From Pomphorhynchus laevis (Eukaryota; Acanthocephala; Palaeacanthocephala; Echinorhynchida; Pomphorhynchidae): 64,000 nt of DNA. The stretch spans positions 1 to 64,000 of the forward strand of contig WNNJ02001008.1 of NCBI GenBank assembly GCA_012934845.2. Direction: 5' to 3'. Below the pieces are notes generated by a model. That model saw only the letters and a program-made list of their open reading frames with translations, searched no databases and had not been told where the DNA came from. Positions within the stretch are counted from its first letter, which is position 1; the number at the start of each line of letters is the position of its first letter. Positions 15,401 to 27,400 of this stretch are shown here, piece after piece. Both the position numbers and the translations under genes were made by a program.

Positions 15401-18400
15401 TTTCTTTATTTAAAAATATTTTAGTTTTTAAACTTTCAGTTTGATCTAACACAATTTTGATAAATCCTTTTAGTTTTATAAACCTTTAGTTATATCAAAT
15501 ACAATTTTGAGAAAATAATGCCATATTTGTAAATTTTATATCAAGATTTAGTGCGTTCATTTAAATCTTGGTTAATCTATAACTGATAATTTTATTTAAA
15601 ACAATTGTTGTGACTTTTTGTTTTTAACAGACAATTTCAATCAAATATTTCGGAAATGTATTCGAAGATAATCCGAATGCTACCGTCAATATCAAAACGA
15701 GCAGATAATTTAAATAAATTTCATGCTGGTATACCATATTCAATTATTCATCGATTGCAGTTTGTTGAACAGAAAACTGTGGATCCGAGTATAATATCAA
15801 AAGTGTTCTATCAAGAGGTTTCTAAATTTATCATTTCAATAATATTTTTATCAATTAAATTCTATTATTTCAAATTATTTTTATAAATTAATATTACATT
15901 TAGTATAATTTGGCAACTAAATAGTGATTCTTCTCAAGTTGTACTGTAATTAGTGAAGCCTTCAAGCCAGAAGAAAGTTTGGAAGTGCAATTTATGTTAA
16001 AATTGCATGTTACTTTTTCATTACCCAAGACATACTTTAAATAATTAAAGACAATTTTCCAATCAAGATTGCTTACGTCATTTCTTAACTTTTTACCTCA
16101 AAGTTTATGTAGTTTTTGCAATAAAACTAAAATTACCATAGATATCAACACTTTTGTGGAATTCTCATATTCGCGAGATATAAGAATCGACAGTAATTAC
16201 GTAATGTCTTTATTCCTATAATTCAATATGTTAATTTTTACAAATACACGATACTATCGTGCTAATGAATTTTAAAATATACAGTAATTACGTTATCTTT
16301 ATTCCTAATTTTTATAATTAATTCTTCATTTTTACAAATACACGATACTATCGTGCTAATGAATTTTAAAATATAATATAACTATAATTTTTATAATTTA
16401 TATATAATATATATAATTATTCATAATGTAAATGTGTGATTAAAAATTAAATATTATTGCAATTTAATTTTTTATTTTAAATATAATTTAATTTTCATTT
16501 GTGTAAAAATTATATAAATTCTACGCTAACGTATTTAACGCGAGAATCTAATGATTAGTTATTATGGGAACTTGGCTCAAGAGTAAATGCAAACTACGAT
16601 GACATGGTATCAGAAGAGGTTTATGACAAATTTACCGATTATTTAGTCAAATAAGTTCTTTGTTTTTTAGAACCCGTTGACTTGCTTCTATTCTAGATTA
16701 TCAAATAGTTTTACAGCGTTTTCGGTTGATCGATCATGTGATATCATGCGCAGTACATACAACAATTATTGCTTGTCAAATTTAAACATGAATTTTATTT
16801 GCAATGACGAGTAAGTTCCTTATAAAATATATATTTTAACGAATATGTTGTTTTTAGTAACTTCTACATATCGCTTCACAGATTAGTTACATCGATGGCT
16901 ACGCCTGGTTTAAACATATTTATTTCAGCGCCAATTAACGTGCTATCAAGTTTAATGTTGGTCGAGTTTGCTGCCGAATTCAGCAATCGAAGATCCAATT
17001 TAATTGTAATTTTTTCGCGTTCATTATTAATATATTTTCGCATTATTAATAAATGCGTTCATTATAATGTGAAATTATGAGTTTGCTTAATTGTAAAATA
17101 AGAAACAACATTGAGGAGATGCAATCGACATCAATTATCAGTTTCTTAAATAAGCACAACATTTTGCAGACAATTTCGAAAATTTTTCGAATTGTTAATG
17201 TATCGTTTATAGATTAATTCAGTTAGTCATTTGATGTTTATTCACCTGAAGTTAGGATATAAAATTGGCGATAATCTCTGTGGTCTCTCATATCGTTCTA
17301 CCGTTTTATATACTCGTTGGCATAAAATTTTTGAGACTTAATTTGCATAGAGAGTCGAACAGTTACTCGCGGTTATTAAAATATTTGTAACAATTTTCTA
17401 GATGTAAGTGTAATCAACAAAACCACTTTTTAACTTAAATAAAAAAAATCTTTCAAAACGATTTATGGTAAAGAACAACGGCGTACATGGTGATTGATAT
17501 TCCAAATCTAGATGATTTTAAATGTTCAACTTGACTATCTTAATTTTACCGAAAATATCTACAATTTTAATTAATTTTAACAATTTCAACATTGTGATTT
17601 TATTAATATTAAAAATTAAAAATTAAAAATTCAATTGTTCCTATCAAGAATAGGAACAATACCTATGAGGATAATATTGCGCCACAACCAAAAGAATTTC
17701 AGCTCACCGATGCATTCAAGTTAAATTAAAAACATTCATTGCAAGTGCCAGCATGAAAAACAGTGATCCGGCTAGCGGATCACACAACTAGGTAGGTTTC
17801 TAATAGATCGTTAGAATACGATCCCCTACCGAAAGTAATATACAACAATGTATATCTACACAACTAAAGCAGCCAGCCAAGTAGATGTATCGTTGAATCA
17901 AGATACAGACGTCCTGAGTTCAAATCCGATCAGCATCAGTGTACGGAGAAAGCAGATAATAAGGGTCGAAACGTGAAATGTAGGTCTGGGTCAGCAGCTG
18001 ATGAGACCCACTCAGGCTAATTAGTAGCGTCCTGCTGTATCAAGAATAGAAATAATACCTGTGAGGATAATATTGTGCCACAACCAGAAGAATTTCAGCT
18101 CACAGGTGCAATCAAGTTAAATTAAAAACATTCATTGCAAGTGCCAGCATGAAAACAGTAATCCGGCTAGCGGATCACAAACATTGGGTATATTTCTAAT
18201 AGATCGTTATAATACGATCCTCTCCAAAAGTAATATACAGAAATGCAGCAGTCAACCAAGTGGATGTAGCGTTGAATCGAAAATAGTAAAATATATAAAT
18301 CAACAAAATATAATTAAAAATAAATTTAAAATCATTAACGGGAAATTTTTATGGATAATAAATAATATACTTTGTATTAAAATAAGATACTAGAGAAGCA

Positions 18401-21400
18401 AATTTTATCAGAGGAAATACGTCATCTGAATGTATAAATCTAAAAATAAATTTAAATTATATAAAGATATTAAATATGTTCCGATATATTGATGATCTGT
18501 CTAATCATTTTTACAGTAGAACGTTACGTAATTCCAGCTAGATTCATTACCAGAAAACATGTTTAATTAAATATCTTAAATTTAATAATTTAACATATAC
18601 TATGAAATACTATTTAATATTTAAATGTTATATCAAGTTATTTACCTGTGTTACAGGTTATTTACCTTTAACAATACCTGTGAGGATAATATTGTGCCAC
18701 AACAAGAAGAATTTCAGCTCACAGACGCATTCAAATTAAATTAAAAAGCATTCATTGCAAGTGACAGCATGAAAAACAGTGATCCGGCCAGCGGATTACA
18801 CAACTAGGTAGGTTTCTAATAGATCGTTAGAATACGATCCCCTACTGAAAGTAATATACAACAATGTATATCTACACAACTGGAGCAGCCAGCCAAGTAG
18901 ATGTAGCGTTGAATCAAGATACAGACGTACTGAGTTTAAATCCGATCAGCATCAGTGTACGGCGAAAGCAGATAATAAGGGTCGAAACGTGAAATGTAGG
19001 TCTGGGTCAGCAGCTGATGAGACCCACCCAGACTGATTAGCAGCGTCCTGCTTTATCAAGAATAGGAACAATACCTGTGAGGATAATATTGTGCCACAAC
19101 CATTTCAGCTCACAGATGCATTCAAGTTAAATTAAAAATTCAATATTTCAATAGCTCTTGCAGTACAAAGCAAAATATAACTACGACAAAATGTTCGTCA
19201 GTGTAATAAATATATGAAACTGATGAAATATTAAATTAAGACTTATAGGTTCACCACTTTGTTGTTTTTTATTTCTACAATTCGTGCTTTAACAGCAACA
19301 ATAACTGGCTGCAATTAAATTTCCCTTTATGTGATTAAGCAATTTTTTGCACAGTCAAAAAATAGTCAAAGGTATAAAAGGTACTTTTTAAATGAGAAAT
19401 CAATCCATGTTCCGCTCATTGGTGTAAATGACTTCAAAATATAAATATGATAATCAACCAATAATAATTATGTGTTTTAAGTATTTATAAATATACATTA
19501 ATAGCAGATTAAAATCGTAAAAGTTTTTAATGTAATTTTTTTGTTTTTCTGTGTTGCTTATCAGCATTAATAATCTTTGACTTATAACTATCATCTAAAA
19601 CATCTATTTGAGAAACCATTTATGAAATTAATTAAAATTGTTTAAAATTAAAATGTTTATGCGTTTATGGATTAGTTATTTACAATGATGTAATTTGTTT
19701 TCAGTTAAGATTTGTTTTTTTTAGATTTTAATTATTGCGCTTTTAAAATATCGTCAGTGATAAAATCTTAACTTTATAGTTTCTCGATCGATTGCTTATG
19801 CACAATGTTAACATTCAAACAATTTTCAAAGACGTTGTGGATACAATTCTAAATAACAGCCAAGAAATACTACTTGTGGTATTTGCGTCCCAGGTAAAAT
19901 GCATTTTGTAATTTTAAAATTAATGCAATTTTGAATATTAAGCACAGTGAAAACGAAATACTTGATGCATTTGATTTTTGTCTAAATGGACAAAACTTCA
20001 ATCAATTGATTGATGAAAACTTGATGATGAGATCTGCTAGAACAATGAGAAATCTTGAAATGTAGGTTGCTTAATGATTCTTGATTTATTAAAAACATAT
20101 TCGTTGGTTGTTTATAATAAAACCATAATTATTAGTGTGCAAATAATAAAATGGTCGAAAACAACACTTCCACCTGGTATTTAAAACTGCTTCTATAATT
20201 CATTTGCTTGCTGTAACCGAAACAACCAGTGGGTAATTCATTCTACTGATGAGTGTTGCCAAGTACTCCGTCACTTCGGTGCTGAAGTGGTCGTCTAGAA
20301 GTGACATGGTGACTGAAAATCGTGTGTCAAAGTCCAGTCTAGCAAGCAACATCATTTTATATAAATGTCGTATTCCGAAAGAAATCCTGGACCGTTGTAT
20401 ACTCAGCACATCCGTACAATACTATTATACCTGCCGTATCCATTAAGGATCCAACAAGTGCAGCGACAATTCAGCAACAACCTCTGCCTAGTGTTTAAGG
20501 ATGGTCCGCACAGCAATTCGATCTGGTAAAGAGCGTAAGCCTCAGACAATTAAGCAAAGTGTCGGAAACGCCTTTATTCACAATGTCACACAGGCAACCG
20601 AAACGACCAGTGTGTACCTAATTCTACTGATGAGTGTTGCCGGGTACTCATCATTTCGATGCTGAAGTTGTCGTCTAGAAGCGGCATGGTTTCTGAAAGT
20701 CGTGAATCGAATTCCATTCTATCAAGCAACACAATTTTATATAAATGCGGCATTTCGTAAGAAATTCTGGACCGTTGTCTGCTCAGCACATCCGTGCACC
20801 ACCATTATATATAACTTAGTAATCGTAGATTTATATTTTATGAAGATTACAAATACTTTAGAAGGACAAAGACAGATACATTTGAATCGAGGTTGGCTGT
20901 ATTTGGTCTATTGTTGAACAACAATTATATTTATCAACAATCTATCATTCAACAATTATATTAATGAAAGTTATTGTTTGCACGTGGAGCATACAAATCC
21001 TTTTTATTCAAATAAAGATATGCAAGTCTGATTATAATTCGACAATATGAGTATATCATTTATTTGCATTTGTTCCTATATATCATTGATGTGATATATA
21101 GAAATATAGAAACACTATCGCTTTGCAATGGAACACTACCGAATTTATGGTACACTCGGACTTATTGTACACCCGGACTTTTGGTACACCTAAACTTATG
21201 ATACATCCTGACTTATGGTTCACCCGGACTTATGATACACCCGAACTGTTTATTATAATAAAATAATAAATATGTCAGTTTTTAACTCACAACTTGCCAG
21301 TTTTTAATCTGACACATTAGGATTGATTCTTCCATTAGCGCCTTGCAATGGAACACTCGGACTTCTGGTACACCCGGACTTATAATACACACGGACTTAC

Positions 21401-24400
21401 GGTACTCCTGGACTTATGGTACACACAGACTTATGGTAAACCCGGACTTATGGTACACTCGGTTTATTTATTAGAATAAAATAATAAACAGTAGCAATTT
21501 TTAAAGCAACTTTTACAAAATCAACTTTTAAATATTTAAAACCATAGTTTATCTATTTAGAGTCCGAAAAAATGGAAAAGATGAGCATGTGTCTCAATTT
21601 GATATACTCGCTAGTTATCTACGTTTATCTGAAACAATGATTCGTTTGATATTTGTCAATGATGCAAGCGATATTTTTTTAATGAACGAATATTTCATCG
21701 GATTTTCCAGAAATTTCACCATGATTAACTTTTCGGTATTTGCATTTAAATTTAAAAAAATTTAACTCTCTTTTAAAGCATTGGAATGAAATGTTTCTAT
21801 CAATTGTGGAACCAACAATCTATGAAAATCTTGAACGTCTGGAATTTGCGGAGGATACATCTGAACTTATTTGTAATTTTGCAATTGAGGTTGTAACAAG
21901 TTTGTTTTCACAACTCCGATCGAAAGAGATACCATTCGAATCTTGGCTGATCGATTCATTGTCTTCAATCATTCAATCATTTGAAGAACACAGGTGCTGT
22001 TTTCTAATAAAGGATTGCAATGTTCTTTAATATTTAATGCTGTACATTATTATTGTATCGATTACCATCGTAGTGCAGTTGATAAAAATATAATAATGAA
22101 TTATGATGATTCAGTTCTTTAAGTTAATACCATCAAATGCAGTACATTTTAAAGAAGTGCCTATCATTTTTGTACATAAGCGTTTATTTAAAATTGTGCA
22201 AGTGTTCTATTTAACAAAATATAATAAATATATTACGTTATATATTAATCATAAACAGTTTTAATTAACAAATTATAAATATTTTACGTAAATAGTAAAA
22301 TTAGTATTTATGGTATATTGTTTAATGAATTCGATGAAAACCAAAACCGACATAAAATCAAGTTTTCTCATATGACTTTTTTCACCTATTTATTATTTCA
22401 GCAATGCATGATAATTGTGATAATATATCTAAGTATATAGAAATAAAGTATATACTTTATATACTTTATATAGAAATAAAGTATATACTTTATATACTTT
22501 ATATAGAAATAAAGTATATTCATTTCTTTGAAAATATAAAATTGAATTCTCTCTGGAAGAATTAGAATTTTTCTGACTATGCTGGCTTAATATTATTTAT
22601 CGACTATAATCAACTCTATATTCTAATTCATTTCTCTTTATGGAAGAATTAATAGTTTTGATGACTATGCTGACTTAATCTTATCTATAGACCAAATATT
22701 TAAGTTTATATTTTATTAAATCAAAAATATATTTTATTCAATATAAATTTTATTAAATTATGCTTTATATCATTACATTTTATTCCTATAATCGGCTCTA
22801 TATTTATAGTCGATTTTTATATTTTTCACACCACATCTACAGAAACTTAGCCCCTTAATACAGTAGTATAACCAAGATGGGCTTTTCGAAAACATAATTA
22901 AGCGCTGCTAGATAAATATGATTGATATAACCAAAGAACGTATAAAACATATTTGCAGCTTTTATATTAATAAAATTTATAATTTTAACAATTTTGTATT
23001 TGTAAAATCAATGTTTTGTTAATAATAAATGCAACAGGCAGTAAAATGTGATTTTTGAAACATTTACAATTTAGTATAAAAGGCATAACTGATGAAGTAA
23101 CGATTATTTTGAACAAGATTTCTACTTTTTATGAAGAATTTACGCACTTTCAAAATACTTCGGTAGGTATCCAACGAGTATCATTTAGCTAAATCATAAT
23201 ATGGTTTTTAAATTTTTAAATTTATAGAATTTTAAAAGCAAAAAGAACGTGTTCATACTTTATACATCCGTCTCTAGTCAAAAAATGGTTTAAACTTTAT
23301 ATTGTGGTTATTTTAAACCTAAGTATGCTTACTAAAAATATAAATTATTGAATATTGTTTTTGCAAAAGATTGCATTTTATTATATAAATAATATTTTGT
23401 TTATATTTTATTATAGTTTTTTCAGATTGAAGAAACTTAATCGAAATGTTTAATAATTTTCTATTCAAAAAGGTATATACATATTTTATAAATTTTTGGA
23501 TTTTAAAATATGTAATTTATTCCTTCACCGTAAATAATGTAAACAAATATTTATTTGAAAAGAAATATTTATTTCTTTTTATTTATTTAAAAGAAATATT
23601 TATTTTATGATACTTAAAATGTATATTTATATTTGAGACGTAAAATATTATCAAATATTATCTAATTAAATATTATATTACTAAATATTATCAAATTTCG
23701 GATATGTACCTTGATCCAAACAAAATGTTTGCTAAATTTCAATTACCATTTTTATATTACATTGATCTTATCTACATTTAAAATCGTTTTTAAAAATTTC
23801 ATTTAAAAATGTCAAAAGTTAAATAGAAATAAATGATACATCTTTTTAATTTTCATATTTTGTATAAGGATCAATAAAATAGTATTTTATTTTTATTTAT
23901 CTAGTTGTTGCTAGCATCATTAGAGCCCAAAACAAAATATATGCTTTGTTTCTGGATTTAGTATTTTATTGATCCTGCTCCAAAATTCTAAAAAAGTTAA
24001 ATATTTACAATTTTATGCAATTTTATCGCGATATGTATTATAGCGTTATCATAAACGTCTACACAATAAAATTTATTCAGTCAGGTAACATGAAACTTTA
24101 GATGAAATAATAACATTTAAAAAACTTCATTATTAAAGATAATTAATATTTAATGAATGGAAGGTAAATGATCCATATAAATGAGTATATTGTTTTTATA
24201 TTATTTATATATATTGATGAAATTTTACTAACATGAAGGCCTCTTGTCCATGAAAAATGAAATAATTACAAGAATTAGTCACTCATAGCATATATTTTCC
24301 TTTATGGAGAGATACAGAAGAACATTAAAATTCATACTAAAGCGTAAAACAGGAAAATCGGCAAAAATCAGTATAGACACAGGTCAGACGTCTGTGGCAG

Positions 24401-27400
24401 GCAATTCTAACATAACAGTATTTATCTTGATACCCATGATTTGAAACGTGTCAGATTAAAAGAAACAGCCAATAACCAATTTTGTCTTAAGGATGCATAA
24501 TAAATTATTAGAAATAATTTATTTTTTTATTATTTAGAAATGATAAACATATTTTTAATTCACGCTCCTTTACATTATTGTCTTAATTTAACAGAAATTA
24601 AAATAAACTTTTATTTAAACTAATCATGATACTGTAATTTGACTGCTTTCAACAATTCAACGCTTAAAATTTTTTCGTGCTTCTTTGTCATGTTTCATTT
24701 TGTCGTGAAGAATTGTAGCAATTATTCCAGACCACAAAATAAAGCCTGATTAGGACTGACTGTGGCAGGCGGTCTTAACTTATATTGATAGCTATGAGTT
24801 GAAATGCGCCAGATTAAAAGAAACTCAATTGCGCAGCAATTCTTCCCAACGATCTGTGTTGTAGTTTGGACATTTTCATCTAAATAGGAATATATATTTC
24901 TGAAACGATTTGGATTATATTCAAGTAAGCAGTTGTGAACATATCACATGATATGAAAAATATCATGATATGAATATGAATCATCATATAATCGATCGTG
25001 GTATGACGGTCCAATCGCCAGAGTACAAGCATTCTCAATTCGTCAGTCTATCATTATGTGTATGTTATCGTTCAATTTTCGTACATTGTAATTTTAATAT
25101 TACACTCGTTCAAGCTTAGTAACATATCAATATATTAACTTTCTGTAAAATGAAAACTATTTATATAACTAAAAAGTACTGATTTTGATCCATTTTTAAT
25201 TTTGTAATTTGTATATTTTACTTTGTGATTATTTTGTAATTGTACTTTATATTTCTGATGATTAAATCAGCTAAATGAGTTTACGTATTTAATAAGGTGA
25301 TTTTATACTTTATCATGCAAAAATATGTTTAATGTGAATTTAAATATGTCATCTTTACGATATAAATTAAAAGTAGTTTTAGTTAATGTTAATTTAATGT
25401 TCATATCTAGATATACACCTTCTTTATCATTAATATTGGTTTTGTTAAGAATAAGGCTTTCTGGATAAATGTGTTCACTAATTGAATAAAAATTATTAGA
25501 ATTAAATACACATATATCATCAATGTATCGAAACATATGTATTTCATATATTTATATTGTTTAGATTTAGTTTTTACACAGTTATGAACAAATTCATATT
25601 CTATAAAGCTTAAAAACAAGTTAGCTATAATTGGGCTACTATTACCACCCATTGGAACACCTTTTACTTGTCTAAATATAGATGTCCCTACCTTTAAATA
25701 ATTTTGATTTATCAAAATATTTAAGGATTCTAACAATTCAATTTTATCCATTAATTTATATTTACTTGGTGGTTTAATTTTTGTTAGATATGCGTTATAA
25801 ATATTATAACATATATATGTATATCTTTTTCCGAATATAAGATTAATTAATTTTACTAACGCTTCTTTAATATCTACTAAACCTAGATTTGTATAAAGAG
25901 TACTAAAAATAATATAAAAATAAATTAATATAAAAATAACTGTTTGCTAATCCTGCGTCAATATATGTATATAATAATATGTATTTGCTAATCAAATAAT
26001 GCATTTGCTATAATAATGTATTTGCTAATAATGTATTTGCTAATAATGTATTTGCTTCAATAATGTATTTGCTAATCCTAAGTCAATATTCGAAAAATAA
26101 CTGTTTACGTAATTGAAATTAACAATGTTTTATAGAAAAATAATCAAATTGACAACGATCCAGTTAGTTGGCTACTTGATCGACTTCATGAATTACGATC
26201 AACTTATGAGTTCCCTGAAATGTACAGCAACACGGTAGCGCATTGTTTGATCAAGCATTTTTTCGGCACAATGCAATATACAAATAGAAATGTAATATAA
26301 TTTTCTCCTCAAATTATCAATATTTTAGCGGTATTATAGGAGTTAATGGAAAAATGGACTCGATATCTAAAAAAACCATACAATTTCTTATCACCTTGCA
26401 ATGTTGACTCTGATTGTATCATCCGATCAACACATTTTCAACAGAATTTACAGTTACTCAGGTATATATGGTACACATATATGTAAAGTTTATTTTACTA
26501 TCAATTAAATAATTAATAGGAAAACAATTATATTTTTATATTAATACTAAAATATTAATATATAATAACGTTATATTATATATAACGTTATATCTTGTAT
26601 ATTTATCATATATAAAAATGTTTTTTTTTGTTTTTAACGCCATGATGGTAAATCATTTGTAAACCAAATTATCTAGCGAATATGTTTTTATTAAAGTTAG
26701 TTATTTTGAATATTCATATTTATATAAACAAGAGGAAAACAAATTTTACCGAATATTAATATAAATGTTGTTTAGTATCCACGAAATTTAAAAATGATAT
26801 TATTTTGTATGTAGAAGAATTCCCAATCATAATAAAAGATTTAAGGAAGTGGAATTCGATTTTTTTTTTCAAAAACGTTGCAACGTTTCGACGGGTACTT
26901 TCGTCATTATCAGATAGGTACATTAACAAAGCAACCAGAGCGAGCGAGTTTCCGTTTAAAAGGAACAGTGACAGCACAGCATTGTTGCAACTGCGCTTCT
27001 TCTTATGACCATTGAAAGTTGCGTAATATCACCGCTTCGATTGCTTTGTTGGAATAAACCACCGAGCCAGGTAAAAAATTCAAAAGCGGGAATGAACAAA
27101 AAGAAGTAAAAAAAATCTAAAACAAATGGTAAATAAAAAAGAGAAAATACATGATCGTCAATGACTACGTCTTGTCTTTCAATAATTAATAATTAATAAT
27201 CTATTTGTGATTATTTTTATATTTTATTGTTATGTATATTTGTATATTTTCTAATTGTTTCTATATCAAGATGAGAGGCAGCAGACATTATAATTTCTGA
27301 ATTTATGTTTATGACATTTAATCTTACATCAAGTGTTGTCTAAAACAGCATTTTAAGAATTTAATTTGAAAATATTTTGTAATTTTATTTAAACAATTGT

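Larger units (their letters stand above)
17640..19140 (+). repeat. Family A tRNA-like ribozyme repeat, four copies (two complete)
   Basis: The unit is about 395 bases and head-to-tail. It starts near CTGCTGTATCAAGAATAGG and carries a pol III B-box-like GAGTTCAAATCC (GAGTTCGAATCC in better copies) about 60 bases before the ribozyme motif. Copies: 17640-18031, 18032-18285 (cut by Penelope-like sequence), 18676-19047, 19048-19140 (partial). Further copies lie at 37.9-38.6 kb (minus) and 50.6-51.8 kb. It resembles SINE-like retrozymes. Confidence 0.75.
17006..19779 (+). other. Intron occupied mostly by family A repeats
   Basis: Contains family A copies at 17640-18285 and 18676-19140 with Penelope-like fragments between them (18280-18500). 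The first 600 and last 600 bases are plain AT-rich sequence. Confidence 0.6.
20200..20820 (+). repeat. Family B ribozyme repeat, head-to-tail copies about 386 bases apart
   Basis: Copies at about 20200-20585 and 20586-20820 share the block aaacgaccagtgtgtacc...tctactgatgagtgttgcc and the downstream gaagtccattctatcaagc-like block. Further copies are at 50215-50590 and 52703-52850, with a reversed fragment at 34895-35025. Confidence 0.7.
20062..21560 (+). other. Intron with family B dimer and a short-period repeat
   Basis: Family B ribozyme repeats occupy about 20200-20820 and degenerate 18-19 base repeats occupy 21130-21470. The rest is AT-rich filler. Confidence 0.6.

Noticed and set aside
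19014-19052. Ordinary schistosome-type hammerhead reading of family A (CUGAUGA ... GCGUC CUGCUG with GAAA between)
   Set aside because: There is no GAAA and no stem II between CUGAUGA and GCGUC in any copy. The only GAAA with a matching stem II lies upstream, which is why the permuted model is preferred.
20200-20917. Open frames over the family B repeats
   Set aside because: They follow the repeat units on both strands and recur with the repeats elsewhere; the sequence is explained by the ribozyme repeats.
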